Assembly: GCA_934518555.1 (NCBI GenBank)
Contig: CAKSXW010000003.1
Span: forward strand, 1-63,832
From: an uncultured Faecalibacterium sp.
GTDB lineage: Bacteria > Bacillota > Clostridia > Oscillospirales > Ruminococcaceae
Length of the DNA: 63,832 nt
Reading direction: 5' to 3'
A model generated the notes under the pieces. It did not search any database, had not been told where the DNA came from, and worked only from the letters and a program-made list of their open reading frames with translations. Below, piece after piece: positions 8,054-16,535 of this stretch. The position numbers and the translations under genes were made by a program. How positions within the stretch are numbered: position 1 is the first letter of the stretch; each line of letters begins with the position of its first letter.

Positions 8054-8063
8054 TGTTTGCACT

Positions 8064-10523
8064 ATGTCTGAAAAAGTAACGATCAAGGCAGAGCGTCGGG
8101 AACTGCATCTGCCCACCATCGCCCTGCGTGGGCTGGTCGTTTTTCCCAACAACCTGGTCCACTTTGAGGTGGGCCGTGAAAAGAGCATTGCCGCAGTGGA
8201 GTGGGCCATGGCCAACAACTCCAATGTGTTCCTGGTAGCCCAAAAGCAGATGGAGACCAACGAGCCCACCCAGCAGGACCTTTACGTCTACGGCGTGGTG
8301 GCGGAGGTCAAGCAGGTGCTCCGGGTCTCCGATGACCTGGTAAAGGTGCTGGTGGAGGGCAAATACCGTGCCAAGCTCACCAGCCTGGACACCACCGGGG
8401 ACTTTCTGCTGGCCAGCGTCCGGTCGGCCCCGGTGCGCCCTGCCAAGGCTGAGGAGGCTGTGGAGACCGAGGCTCTGCTCCGGGCCCTCAAGAGCAGCTT
8501 TGACGAGTACTTGGGCATGAACCCTCGCCTTGCCAAGGACGTGGTGTTTACCATCGTGTCCAGCACCGACCCGGAGTTCCTCAGCGAGTATCTGCCGGCC
8601 AACCTTTTGTTCCGCTACGAGGACAAGCAGGCTGTCATGGACGAGACCACTCTCAACGGCCGTCTGAACAAGCTGGTGGAGATGCTGCGCCGGGAATGCC
8701 AGGTGATGAAGATCGAAAAGGAGATCGCTGACAAAGTCAACGAATCCATGGATAAAAATCAGCGGGACTACTACCTCCACGAGCAGCTGCACATTATCAA
8801 CGATGAGCTGGGGGAAGGGGACGACACCCACGCTGAGGCCGACGAGTACCGCCGCCGCATCCTGGAGCTGCACCTGGCAGAGGACAGCCAGAAAAAGCTG
8901 CTGAAAGAGGTGGACCGGCTCTCCAAGATGCAGGGCTCCAACCAGGAGGCCACGGTGATCCGCACCTACCTGGATACCTGCCTGGACCTGCCCTGGAATA
9001 CCTATACCGTGGACGACCTGGACATTGCCCGGGCCCAGCAGATCCTGGACCGGGACCACTACGGCCTGAAAAAGGTCAAGGACCGGATCCTGGAGACCCT
9101 GGCAGTCCGCAAGCTGGCACCGGATGTGAAGGCCCAGATCATCTGCCTGGTGGGCCCTCCGGGCGTGGGTAAGACCAGCATCGCCCGGTCCATTGCCGAA
9201 AGCCTGGGCCGCAAGTATGTCCGCATCAGCCTGGGCGGCGTCCGGGATGAGGCCGAGATCCGGGGCCACCGCCGCACCTACATCGGTGCCATGCCCGGCA
9301 AGATCATCAACGCCATGATCACCGCCAAGACCTCCAATCCCCTGCTGCTGCTGGACGAGATCGACAAGCTGGCCGGGGACTTCCGGGGCGACCCGGCAGC
9401 CGCCCTGCTGGAGGCTCTGGACCCGGAGCAGAACAGCACCTTCAACGATCATTTCATCGACATTCCCTTTGATCTGAGCCATGTGCTGTTCATTACCACT
9501 GCCAACGACCTGGGCAGCATCCCCGGCCCCCTGCGGGACCGTATGGACGTTATCGAGCTGTCCAGCTACACCCGGGTGGAAAAATACAACATCGCCCGTA
9601 AGCACCTGCTGCCCAAGCAGCTGAAGGCCTGCGGCCTGACCGGCAAGGTCACCCTGAGCCAGAGTGCCCTCTACGGCATCATCGACGGCTACACCCGGGA
9701 GGCCGGTGTCCGGAACCTGGAGCGCACCATTACCAGCGTGCTCCGCAAGTGCGCCCGGAAGATCGCCTCCGGAGAGGTGGAGACCGTGTCCGTCACCGGC
9801 TCCATGCTGGAAAACCTGCTGGGCCCCCGGTTCGTGAAGCCGGACTTCTTGAACCGCACCAACGCCGTGGGCATTGCCAACGGCCTGGCTTGGACCAGCG
9901 TAGGCGGCGAGACCCTGCCCATCGAGGTGCAGGTCATGGACGAGGGCACCGGCAAGATCACCGTCACCGGCTCTCTGGGTGACGTGATGAAGGAAAGTGC
10001 CCAGCTGGCGGTCACCTGGGTCCGGGTCCACGCCCAGGAATACGGCATCGACCCGGAGCGGCTGAAGAAGTGCGACCTGCACATCCACGCCCCCGAGGGC
10101 GCAGTGCCCAAGGACGGCCCCTCTGCAGGCGTCACCCTGACCACCGCCCTGGTGTCCTGCCTGTCCGGGATGCCGGTGCGTGGGGATGTGGCCATGACGG
10201 GCGAGATCACCCTCCACGGCAACGTGCTGCCCATCGGCGGCCTCCGGGAAAAGAGCATGGCTGCCTACCGTGAGGGCATGAAGACCGTGCTGATCCCCAA
10301 GGACAACGAGCCGGATCTTTACGAGGTGGACGAGGAGGTCAAAAAGAACCTGACTTTCCTGCCCATGCAGAACCTGACCCAGGTGCTCCATGAGGCCCTG
10401 CTGAAGCCCCAGGCCCCCAAAAAGACCAAGGCTCCTGCCAACCGCAGCCGCAAAAAGACCCCGGCAGGGGAGAGCCTGGTGCCCCCTGCTGCCGAAAAGC
10501 CCCAGACCGGGGCTGTCTGCTGA
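8064..10523 (+). CDS. lon: ATP-dependent protease LonA
   Basis: An 819-residue LonA. The N-terminal substrate-binding LAN domain spans about 1-200, a helical linker follows, then the AAA+ module with Walker [10 protein letters not shown] and Walker [11 protein letters not shown], the EVR-type sensor region, and the C-terminal S16 protease domain with catalytic Ser in PKDGPSAG and Lys in [11 protein letters not shown] Lys/Pro-rich tail of about 40 residues is extra. Lon degrades misfolded and some regulatory proteins. It is followed by ysxC, the same order as in Bacillus. Confidence 0.97.
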   Translation: MSEKVTIKAERRELHLPTIALRGLVVFPNNLVHFEVGREKSIAAVEWAMANNSNVFLVAQKQMETNEPTQQDLYVYGVVAEVKQVLRVSDDLVKVLVEGKYRAKLTSLDTTGDFLLASVRSAPVRPAKAEEAVETEALLRALKSSFDEYLGMNPRLAKDVVFTIVSSTDPEFLSEYLPANLLFRYEDKQAVMDETTLNGRLNKLVEMLRRECQVMKIEKEIADKVNESMDKNQRDYYLHEQLHIINDELGEGDDTHAEADEYRRRILELHLAEDSQKKLLKEVDRLSKMQGSNQEATVIRTYLDTCLDLPWNTYTVDDLDIARAQQILDRDHYGLKKVKDRILETLAVRKLAPDVKAQIICLVGPPGVGKTSIARSIAESLGRKYVRISLGGVRDEAEIRGHRRTYIGAMPGKIINAMITAKTSNPLLLLDEIDKLAGDFRGDPAAALLEALDPEQNSTFNDHFIDIPFDLSHVLFITTANDLGSIPGPLRDRMDVIELSSYTRVEKYNIARKHLLPKQLKACGLTGKVTLSQSALYGIIDGYTREAGVRNLERTITSVLRKCARKIASGEVETVSVTGSMLENLLGPRFVKPDFLNRTNAVGIANGLAWTSVGGETLPIEVQVMDEGTGKITVTGSLGDVMKESAQLAVTWVRVHAQEYGIDPERLKKCDLHIHAPEGAVPKDGPSAGVTLTTALVSCLSGMPVRGDVAMTGEITLHGNVLPIGGLREKSMAAYREGMKTVLIPKDNEPDLYEVDEEVKKNLTFLPMQNLTQVLHEALLKPQAPKKTKAPANRSRKKTPAGESLVPPAAEKPQTGAVC

Positions 10524-10544
10524 CAAAACAGAAAGGAAAACTCC

Positions 10545-11147
10545 ATGATCTTCAACAAAGCTGATTTTATTGCCAGCTATGGCATTTCCAGCCAGCTGCC
10601 CGAGAGTGACCGCCCGGAGTTGAGTTTTTCGGGGCGGTCCAACGTGGGCAAATCCAGCCTGATCAACAAGCTGTGCAGCCGCAAAAACCTGGCCCGTGTG
10701 TCCAGCACCCCGGGCAAAACGGCCACCATCAACTTTTATGCCGTGGACGACTGCTATTTTGTGGACCTGCCGGGCTACGGCTACGCCAAGGTCAGCAACG
10801 CCGACCGGGAACGCTGGGATGACCTGATCAACAGCTACTTTGAGGCCCCCCGGCACCACACCCTGCTGGTGCAGCTGCTGGACTGCCGCCACGCCCCCAG
10901 TGCCGACGACCTGCAGATGCTGCGGTATCTGCACTACCACCGCATCCCCTATGTGGTGGCCCTGACCAAGGCCGATAAGCTGAAAAAGAGCCAGCTGGCC
11001 AAGACCCAGGAGGAGTTCGAGACCCTCTGCCGCCCCTACGGCTGCCAGAAGGTGGTGTTGACCAGCGGCGAGAACGGCTACGGCATCCCGGAGCTGCAGG
11101 CGGTGCTGAACGCCGCTGTGGCTGCCGAGGATCAGGAAGCGGAGTAA
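10545..11147 (+). CDS. ysxC: Ribosome biogenesis GTP-binding protein YsxC/EngB
   Basis: A 200-residue GTPase: G1 GRSNVGKSS, G2 Thr in STPGKTATINF, G3 DLPGYG, G4 TKAD, G5 in TSGENGYG. YsxC/YihA helps assemble the 50S subunit. AGAAAGGA precedes the ATG by seven bases. It is downstream of lon by 21 bases and upstream of the methyltransferase by four, implying one transcript. Confidence 0.96.
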   Translation: MIFNKADFIASYGISSQLPESDRPELSFSGRSNVGKSSLINKLCSRKNLARVSSTPGKTATINFYAVDDCYFVDLPGYGYAKVSNADRERWDDLINSYFEAPRHHTLLVQLLDCRHAPSADDLQMLRYLHYHRIPYVVALTKADKLKKSQLAKTQEEFETLCRPYGCQKVVLTSGENGYGIPELQAVLNAAVAAEDQEAE

Positions 11148-11151
11148 CACC

Positions 11152-11901
11152 ATGGCTTACAACGAATTTGCCTATTTTTACGATGAGTTCAACGGCGAGG
11201 CTGACTACGACGCCCTTTACAGCCACATCCACAGCCAGCTGGAGGCCCACGGCATCCGGGACGGCATCCTGGCGGACCTGGGCTGCGGCACCGGGGAACT
11301 GACTCTGATGCTGACCCAGGCAGGCTACGATATGATCGGCATCGACCAGTCGGAGGAGATGCTCTGCGTGGTACGGGATAAGGCGGAGCAGCTGGGCCTT
11401 TCCGGGGGATTGCTGCTGCTGCGGCAGGACCTGCTGAAGCTGGACCTCTACGGCACCATCCGGGGGGCGGTGTCCACCTTTGACACCTTCAACCACATCC
11501 CGGACCTGGATACCGCCATTGCCAACGCCGGGTTCTTTATGGAAAAGGGCGGCGTGTTCCTGTTTGATATGAACACCCCCTACAAGCACCAGAGCGTTCT
11601 GGGGGACAACCAGTTCACCTTTGAGGAGGAGGACGCCAGCTGCCTGTGGCGCAACCACTACAACGCAGACCAGCGCAAGGTGGAGATCACCGTGGACATC
11701 GACTACCACGAGACCGGCGAGCACTTCCACGAGGCCTTCTGCGAGTATACCTACGACCTGGATACTATCCGTGCTACCTTGGAAAACCACGGCTTTGCGC
11801 TGGAAAGCGTCTGTGACGGCGAGACCTTCGGCCCCTTGACCGAGACCAGCCAGCGTTACTTTTTCTGCGCTGTCAAACAGTACACACAATTGGAGGAATG
11901 A
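11152..11901 (+). CDS. Class I SAM-dependent methyltransferase
   Basis: A 249-residue protein with the SAM-binding motif ADLGCGTGELT near residue 45 and the acidic end of strand beta 2 in MIGIDQSEEML. DTFNHIPDLD follows at motif IV. The N-terminal MAYNEFAYFYDEF is common to a small-molecule methyltransferase group. The acceptor is unknown. It begins four bases after ysxC and ends three bases before hslO, so it belongs to the lon-ysxC-hslO transcript. Confidence 0.85.
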   Translation: MAYNEFAYFYDEFNGEADYDALYSHIHSQLEAHGIRDGILADLGCGTGELTLMLTQAGYDMIGIDQSEEMLCVVRDKAEQLGLSGGLLLLRQDLLKLDLYGTIRGAVSTFDTFNHIPDLDTAIANAGFFMEKGGVFLFDMNTPYKHQSVLGDNQFTFEEEDASCLWRNHYNADQRKVEITVDIDYHETGEHFHEAFCEYTYDLDTIRATLENHGFALESVCDGETFGPLTETSQRYFFCAVKQYTQLEE

Positions 11902-11904
11902 CCT

Positions 11905-12816
11905 ATGGCAAACCTGATCCGGGGCCTGTCGGAAAACGGCGGCGTCGTGTTCTGCGGTGTGGACTCCACCCAGATCGTCCGCAAAGCAGAAAAGCTCCAC
12001 ACCACCAGTGCCACCTGCAGTGCGGCCCTGGGCCGTCTGCTGACCGGAGCTTCTCTGATGGGCTCCATGCTGAAGGATGACCGGGACCAGATCACCCTGC
12101 GGGTGTCCGGCGGCGGCCCTGCCGGGGTGCTCATTGCCTGCACCGACGGTACCGGCAACGTAAAGGGCTGCATCGACAACCCCCTGGTGGAGCTGCCTGC
12201 CAAGGCCAACGGTCACCTGGACGTAGGCGGTGCTGTGGGCACCGACGGCGTGCTTACCGTCATCCGGGACAACCGCCTGCAAAAGGAGCCTACCGTGGGC
12301 CAGGTGCCCCTGGTGTCCGGCGAGATCGCTGAGGACCTGACCAGCTACTATGCCTACAGTGAGCAGGTGCCCACCGTCATGGCCCTGGGGGTGCTGGTGG
12401 ACAAGGACCTGTCCATCCTCTGCGCTGGCGGCTTTATGGTGCAGCTGCTGCCCGGTGCCACCGATGCCGAGATCGACCAGCTGGAAAAGAATATCCAGTC
12501 CATGCCCTCCGTCACCGAGATGCTCCATGCCGGCAAGACCCCGGCAGACATGATGGAGCTGGCTCTGGCTGGCTTTAACCCCAACGTGCTGGACCAGCGC
12601 ACGGTGCAGTACCAGTGCGATTGCAGTGCCCAGCGCACCAAGGAGATGCTGCTGAGCCTGGGCCGTGCAGAGCTGGTGCGGATGCGTGACGAGGACCCCC
12701 ACTGCGAGGTGGTGTGCCACTTCTGCCACAGCAAGTATCAGTTCGACCTGGACCAGCTGCTGGCAGAGTACGACGCCCAGGCTGCTCAGGCAGCCGAAGC
12801 CCCCACAGAAGAATAA
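11905..12816 (+). CDS. hslO: Redox-activated chaperone Hsp33
   Basis: A 303-residue Hsp33. The C-terminal zinc switch has CDC (QYQCDCS) and CHFC (VCHFCHSKY), the four Cys that bind zinc when reduced and form disulfides on oxidative stress. The N-terminal domain holds GGGPAG and the LVSGEIAEDLTSYY stretch typical of HslO. It holds unfolding proteins in the cytosol under bleach or peroxide stress. It ends the lon operon before a terminator. Confidence 0.96.
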   Translation: MANLIRGLSENGGVVFCGVDSTQIVRKAEKLHTTSATCSAALGRLLTGASLMGSMLKDDRDQITLRVSGGGPAGVLIACTDGTGNVKGCIDNPLVELPAKANGHLDVGGAVGTDGVLTVIRDNRLQKEPTVGQVPLVSGEIAEDLTSYYAYSEQVPTVMALGVLVDKDLSILCAGGFMVQLLPGATDAEIDQLEKNIQSMPSVTEMLHAGKTPADMMELALAGFNPNVLDQRTVQYQCDCSAQRTKEMLLSLGRAELVRMRDEDPHCEVVCHFCHSKYQFDLDQLLAEYDAQAAQAAEAPTEE

Positions 12817-12830
12817 CCCCAAACCAACCA

Positions 12831-12875
12831 CAGCCCCGGCGGCAGAGCATACGGCTCAACCGTCGGGGCTGTTTT
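12831..12875 (+). terminator. Terminator of the lon-hslO operon
   Basis: CAGCCCCGGCGG pairs with CCGTCGGGGCTG (one G-U pair), followed by TTTT. It overlaps the end of the convergent yqfD gene. Confidence 0.85.
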
Positions 12876-14010
12876 GGGTGCAAATATCCGCCACCAGGGT
12901 GTAGAGGACTGTGTATTCCAGGCTGCCGTCAGCTATAGCTATCTGCTCCTGCCGGGCTACCTGCTCTCCGTCAGGGAAGGCGGCCTCCAGAGCTTCCAGG
13001 CTCCGGAACCGGGCCAGAGCCAGGGCCTGTTCCGGGGTCCGGGTCAGCAGCTGGGTCTGCTGGGGGTAGGCCCAGGTCTCCTCCAGGCAGCAGGGGAGGG
13101 CCAGCCCAAACCCCTCCGGCTGCCAGTGCCGGGTGCCCTGCAAAGCCTGCTCCGGCAGGCCGGGCCCCGGCAAAGCCCACTGCCGCCCGACCCCCCAGAG
13201 CCGGAACCGGGACACCGGGCTGCCCACCAGCTGCACCACCTGCTCCTGTAAGGGCACCTGCTGGCTGTCCTGCCATTCCAGCTGAGCCTCCACCCGTCCG
13301 GCTGCCGGGGCAAAGATCAGGGTGCCGTCTCGCTGCTGCCGGGCGGTGCCGATGAGCCCCTGCCCGGCCTCCACCTGCTGCCCCGGGGCCACCAGCAGGG
13401 TGCCGCTTACTAGCTCCACCTGGGTCACAATGCCGCTGCACCGGGCCCGAAGCCCCTGGAGGGTGCCTGCGGCAATGACTGGCTGTGGGGTGGCCGGGGC
13501 TGCCTGGACCTCCAGCCGCCCCTTGGCAAAATTCAGGCTCACCCAGGAATACTCGCCCCCTGCCAGCAGGGCGTATTCCCCGGCAGCCAGCTTTTCCTCC
13601 GTCACCGGGGACCCGGGCACTAGCCCCACATCCCACAGCACCGCCGCCGCCCGGGCAGCCTGTCCCCGGGTCAGGCTGTGGGCGTCCAGGGCCCAGACCC
13701 ATTGCTGGCTGTACAGCAATAGGGGCGCAAACACTGCCAGCCCGGCCCAAAGCCCTGCCCGGCGCAGCCAGGGCCGCAGCCGGAAAAACAGCCCCTGCCG
13801 CCGCCGGACCCGGAGCCGGACATGGAGCCCCCGGGCCAGGGTTGCCAGGGGGCTGTAGCGGTTGGCAGCGCACCGGGCCCGGAACCCCCCAGGCAGGGGC
13901 CGGACGTCAAACAGGTGCAGCCCCTGCCTGGCCGCCTGGGTCAGCAGGCCCTCGGGGCTGCCGTTTTGGGCGGTGAACTCCACCGCCGCCCAGAGCCGGG
14001 CTGGTTCCAT
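12856..14010 (-). CDS. yqfD: Sporulation protein YqfD
   Basis: A 384-residue YqfD/SpoIV-type protein with a membrane segment around residues 90-108 and a large predicted extracytoplasmic domain that contains a biotinyl-lipoyl-like hairpin (SGIVTQVELVSGTLLVAPGQ). In Bacillus it is made in the mother cell under sigma E. GGAGGTG precedes the ATG by six bases. It lies 25 bases behind yqfC. Very high GC and Arg/Ala/Leu-rich composition match neighbours, so no sign of decay. Confidence 0.88.
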   Translation of the reverse strand: MEPARLWAAVEFTAQNGSPEGLLTQAARQGLHLFDVRPLPGGFRARCAANRYSPLATLARGLHVRLRVRRRQGLFFRLRPWLRRAGLWAGLAVFAPLLLYSQQWVWALDAHSLTRGQAARAAAVLWDVGLVPGSPVTEEKLAAGEYALLAGGEYSWVSLNFAKGRLEVQAAPATPQPVIAAGTLQGLRARCSGIVTQVELVSGTLLVAPGQQVEAGQGLIGTARQQRDGTLIFAPAAGRVEAQLEWQDSQQVPLQEQVVQLVGSPVSRFRLWGVGRQWALPGPGLPEQALQGTRHWQPEGFGLALPCCLEETWAYPQQTQLLTRTPEQALALARFRSLEALEAAFPDGEQVARQEQIAIADGSLEYTVLYTLVADICTQNSPDG

Positions 14011-14034
14011 GGCAACACCTCCATTCTGCTGCCC

Positions 14035-14337
14035 TCACCGCCGGGGGCCGGGGCCGTCAGAAAAATCTGTGCGGAGAAAGCACCCTCGCAGGGTGATGCG
14101 GTGGGCTGTCAGCACTTCGATCTGCAGCCCCTCCCCGTACACCGTCAGCAGGCCCCGGGGCAGCAGCACCTGCAGCCGGTCCTGGTCGTAGGCTAGAATG
14201 CTGCGGAATTGCTGGATCTCCATCCGTCCACCGCTCAGGTAGAGGGTGGCTTGGCCGTACAGCCCCGGCGGTGGCTGCCGGAACAAAAGTGCCAGCCAGC
14301 GGCACGGCGTCAGGCCGTGGTGACGCATGGGCCTCAT
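14035..14337 (-). CDS. yqfC: Sporulation protein YqfC (YabP/YqfC family)
   Basis: About 100 residues with the beta-rich YqfC pattern: LYLSGGRMEIQQFRSILAY followed by LLTVYGEGLQIEVLTAHRITLRG. Partner of YqfD in most spore formers. AGGAGG sits close to ATG 14337; ATG 14328 is an alternative start with spacing of about 12. The gene diverges from ylbJ with only 68 bases between, which contain a palindromic CATATATATG core. Confidence 0.82.
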   Translation of the reverse strand: MRPMRHHGLTPCRWLALLFRQPPPGLYGQATLYLSGGRMEIQQFRSILAYDQDRLQVLLPRGLLTVYGEGLQIEVLTAHRITLRGCFLRTDFSDGPGPRR

Positions 14338-14375
14338 CCCCCTCCTGTGCTGCGGTCATGGAACCGGGCTGCTGC

Positions 14376-14389
14376 TCCATATATATGGA
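14376..14389. promoter_or_regulatory. Palindromic AT core between divergent sporulation genes
   Basis: TCCATATATATGGA is a perfect 14-bp palindrome in an otherwise GC-rich 68-bp gap. Read in either direction it gives CATATATAT, close to the sigma E -10 consensus (CATACANT). Both flanking gene families are sigma E targets in Bacillus. Function is inferred; -35 elements are weak. Confidence 0.4.
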
Positions 14390-14405
14390 ACAGGAGGGGA
14401 AACTT

Positions 14406-15476
14406 ATGTATCACACGTTCTGGCTGCGGCGTACAACGCTGCTGGTCCTGGCCCTGGGCACAGCCTGGCTGGTGCTGGCTGCCCCGGGCCTTTGCGCCCG
14501 GACCCTGCAGGAGGGCCTGGCCCTTTGCGGTGGGCCCCTGCTGCTGTCCTTGTTCCCGTTTTTGGTGGTGTCCGCCCTGGTGATGGGCAGTGGGGCAGGG
14601 CGGCAGTTGGGGGTGGTGTTCTGGCCGGTGGCCCGGCTGGTGGGGGTCCCGGCCCCGGCGGCCGGAGGGGTGCTGCTGCTGGGATTTTTAGGGGGCTTTG
14701 CCCCGGCAGCGGCTGCCGCCGCCCAGGCTGTGGAGCGCAAAGAGCTGACCCCACAGCAAGCCTCGGCTCTGCTGCCAGCCTGTGTGTGCTCCGGGCCCTC
14801 CTTTGTGATCTTAACAGTAGGAGAGCATCTGTTGGGCAGCCGGAGGGTGGGCTGCGCCCTGTTTGCAGCCCAGGTTCTGGCAGGGTACCTCACCGCTGCT
14901 GTGCTGCACCGCCTTTGCTCCGGCCCGGCTCCGGCAGCCTGCCAGACCCTGCCGCCCTTGGCAGCACCGCCCCGGCTGGATCAGGTGGTGGCCCGGGCCG
15001 CCATCCAGTACCTGAAGCTGTGCGGCTTTGTGCTGTACTTCCGGCTGCTGGCAGCAGGCTGCGCCGCCTGTCTGCCGCCCTGGCTGGCACCCCTGCCGGC
15101 CATGCTGTTGGAGGTGTGCTCCGGCTGCGACGCTGCCGCCCACCAGGGCCTTTGGGCCAGCAGCCTGTGCTGTGCTGCCCTGAGCCTCCAGGGGGCCTCG
15201 GTGCTGCTGCAGGTCCGGTCCCTGTGCCCAGAGCAGGTGCCCCTCCGGCCTTTGCTGGCCGGGCGGCTGCTGCATCTGCCCCTTTCCCTGGCGATGTTCC
15301 ACCTGCTGGTGCCGCCCCAGGCCGCCGAGACCTTTACAAACCTGCGCCAGCAGGTGGTGGTGCTGCGCCGGGTGCCCCTGGACTGCGCTCTGCTGGCCTT
15401 TGCCGTGTGCTGTGCAGCGGTGTGCCAGGGGGAGGCCCTGGCCGCAAAATGGACCCAAGGCCCCCACCGCCGCTGA
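14406..15476 (+). CDS. ylbJ: YlbJ/SpoVV-like sporulation membrane protein
   Basis: A 356-residue polytopic protein with eight or more hydrophobic segments and the nucleoside-recognition (Gate) style motifs LLLSLFPFLVVSALV, GFLGGFAPAAAAA and PACVCSGPSFVI seen in YlbJ. In Bacillus YlbJ (SpoVV) helps import dipicolinic acid across the outer forespore membrane. AGGAGGGG lies six bases before the ATG; the open frame upstream to 14271 lacks a site. Divergent from yqfCD. Confidence 0.85.
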   Translation: MYHTFWLRRTTLLVLALGTAWLVLAAPGLCARTLQEGLALCGGPLLLSLFPFLVVSALVMGSGAGRQLGVVFWPVARLVGVPAPAAGGVLLLGFLGGFAPAAAAAAQAVERKELTPQQASALLPACVCSGPSFVILTVGEHLLGSRRVGCALFAAQVLAGYLTAAVLHRLCSGPAPAACQTLPPLAAPPRLDQVVARAAIQYLKLCGFVLYFRLLAAGCAACLPPWLAPLPAMLLEVCSGCDAAAHQGLWASSLCCAALSLQGASVLLQVRSLCPEQVPLRPLLAGRLLHLPLSLAMFHLLVPPQAAETFTNLRQQVVVLRRVPLDCALLAFAVCCAAVCQGEALAAKWTQGPHRR

Positions 15477-15485
15477 AATCCAGTC

Positions 15486-15514
15486 TTGACAGCTTTGCCG
15501 AAATATGGTACACT
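15486..15514 (+). promoter_or_regulatory. Promoter of tRNA-Thr
   Basis: TTGACA (15486-15491), 17-bp spacer, TACACT (15509-15514). Confidence 0.8.
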
Positions 15515-15542
15515 ATTGCCTGTTGCAGAGGATGTGCAATGT

Positions 15543-15618
15543 GCTACTGTGGCTCAGCTGGTAGAGCAGCTCACTCGTAATGAGCAGGTCGCCTGTTCGA
15601 ATCAGGTCAGTAGCTCCA
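15543..15618 (+). tRNA. tRNA-Thr (anticodon CGU)
   Basis: Full cloverleaf: acceptor GCTACTG / CAGTAGC, D arm GCTCAGCTGGTAGAGC, anticodon stem GCTCA / TGAGC with loop CTCGTAA (anticodon CGT, reads ACG), T arm CCTGTTCGAATCAGG, discriminator T and encoded CCA. The phage-like scar that follows makes it a possible integration site. Confidence 0.96.
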
Positions 15619-15624
15619 AGAGAG

Positions 15625-15668
15625 AACCCCAGAAAGTTGGCTTGTGAAGCCGATTTTCGGGGGTTTTT
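15625..15668 (+). terminator. Terminator of tRNA-Thr
   Basis: AACCCC and GAAA pair with TTTC and GGGGGTT around an inner GGCTT / AAGCC hairpin, followed by a T run. Confidence 0.85.
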
Positions 15669-15851
15669 GTTTGGGCAGGAGGGAGCGGATAAGGGGGCGG
15701 CTGTGCCTTAATTACCCTTGTTTATCTGGAAATTGCTTTAATCAGTGGCGCAAGAAGTGGCGCAAAGCGGCATTCTGGCGGCATGAAATGCACGGTCATG
15801 CGTGCTTTTATAAATGCTCAAAAAACCAGGAGCAAAAAACTCCCCTCCGGC

Positions 15852-15880
15852 TTGACGCTCCGTCCCTCGTATGTTATACT
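15852..15880 (+). promoter_or_regulatory. Strong promoter of a short hairpin transcript
   Basis: TTGACG (15852-15857), 17-bp spacer, TATACT (15875-15880). The predicted start at about 15887 coincides with the first base of a long hairpin. Confidence 0.75.
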
Positions 15881-15886
15881 GCCTAT

Positions 15887-15956
15887 AGAACCACAGTGTT
15901 GCAAGCCGATCGGCAATTGGAAGCCTAAAGGCTTTAGCAACACTGTGGTTCTTTTT
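15887..15956 (+). ncRNA. Candidate small RNA, about 70 nt, promoter directly followed by intrinsic terminator
   Basis: A 15-bp perfect stem, GAACCACAGTGTTGC (15888-15902) with GCAACACTGTGGTTC (15937-15951), closes a loop holding the self-complementary GCCGATCGGC and a small AAGCC-TAAA-GGCTT hairpin, and is followed by TTTTT. No open frame fits inside. A transcript made from the adjacent promoter would be almost entirely this structure. It lies in the scar after tRNA-Thr. It could be a regulatory RNA, a phage remnant or a decoy terminator; expression is unknown. Confidence 0.6.
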
Positions 15957-16006
15957 CGTTTTCTGATAAAATACAGCACTTCGCTGTTCCACACAGATTG
16001 TATTGG

Positions 16007-16383
16007 CACCTTTTTCCCGGCCTTTTCTGTATTGGCTTGTGCATCCCACTGTGGTACAGTGAAATCAGCAGAGGGTAGATCAGCTAACGTTTCGGACGTA
16101 TCTCTGGGGTCGGACGCGGCATCCATAGGGGACTGCAACTCCTCTGCTGTGGCGAGGGGGTCTGCGACTACGTTTCGGACGTGAGCCTCAGGGTCGGACG
16201 CGGCACTCATGGGGGATCGTAAGCCCTTCGTCACTTCTGTCATATCCACACCGTTTTTCGCAAGATATTCGGTAACAATATAATTTCTGCTCTTTTTCGT
16301 ATCTGTAACGGCTTCCACGATCAGGTGGGAGCCGTCTGTTTTTTCTCAAAGATCACGATGGGCGCATATTTGCCCTTGCTGGT
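16007..16383 (-). pseudogene. Remnant of a phage-type protein C-terminus (frameshifted)
   Basis: Read on the minus strand, KGKYAPIVIFEKKQTAP is followed, after a one-base frameshift at about 16322, by HLIVEAVTDTKKSRNYIVTEYLAKNGVD. This pattern resembles the C-terminal toxin-like (Barnase-EndoU-RelE type, PBECR-like) region of large phage proteins from gut Firmicutes, ending with a DFTVPQWDAQANTEKAGK tail. An internal 83-base duplication creates two SPM(S/D)AASDP copies. There is no intact start or ribosome-binding site. Family naming rests on recall of pattern, so it is tentative. Confidence 0.45.
16087..16220. repeat. Imperfect tandem duplication, about 83-bp period
   Basis: ACGTTTCGGACGT begins at 16087 and again at 16170; both are followed a few bases later by GGGTCGGACGCGGCA and then CAT plus a G run. 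The repeat lies within the phage-type remnant. Confidence 0.7.
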
Positions 16384-16459
16384 CGTGCATCTCTCCACCC
16401 GGCAGCAGCCTGCAAAAGGGGCCTCGGACCCTTCCTTTTGCTTTTCTTCCCTCCATCCC

Positions 16460-16490
16460 TTGACCTTCCCCCAGGGGGAAGGTATATTCT
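16460..16490 (+). promoter_or_regulatory. MerR-type promoter with perfect 10-1-10 operator
   Basis: TTGACC (16460-16465) and TATTCT (16485-16490) are 19 bp apart, the stretched spacing typical of MerR-activated promoters. The spacer is filled by a perfect inverted repeat (16463-16483) with arms ACCTTCCCCC and GGGGGAAGGT. It should drive the ABC exporter below. Confidence 0.8.
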
Positions 16491-16535
16491 ATAGCAAGAG
16501 AGCCTCGGGTCACGGGGCGGACAAGGAGGGCTTTT

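Noticed and set aside
7925..8063. CIRCE or CtsR heat-shock operator for lon
   Set aside because: Neither the TTAGCACTC repeat nor the AGTCAAA repeat is present.
7992..11153. 1053-codon open frame on the minus strand opposite lon and ysxC
   Set aside because: Same shadow effect; the plus-strand proteins are intact members of known families.
15818..16318. 166-codon minus-strand frame as an intact gene
   Set aside because: Its C-terminal part crosses the small RNA candidate and is not protein-like; the N-terminal part continues upstream only through a frameshift, so it is treated as a remnant.
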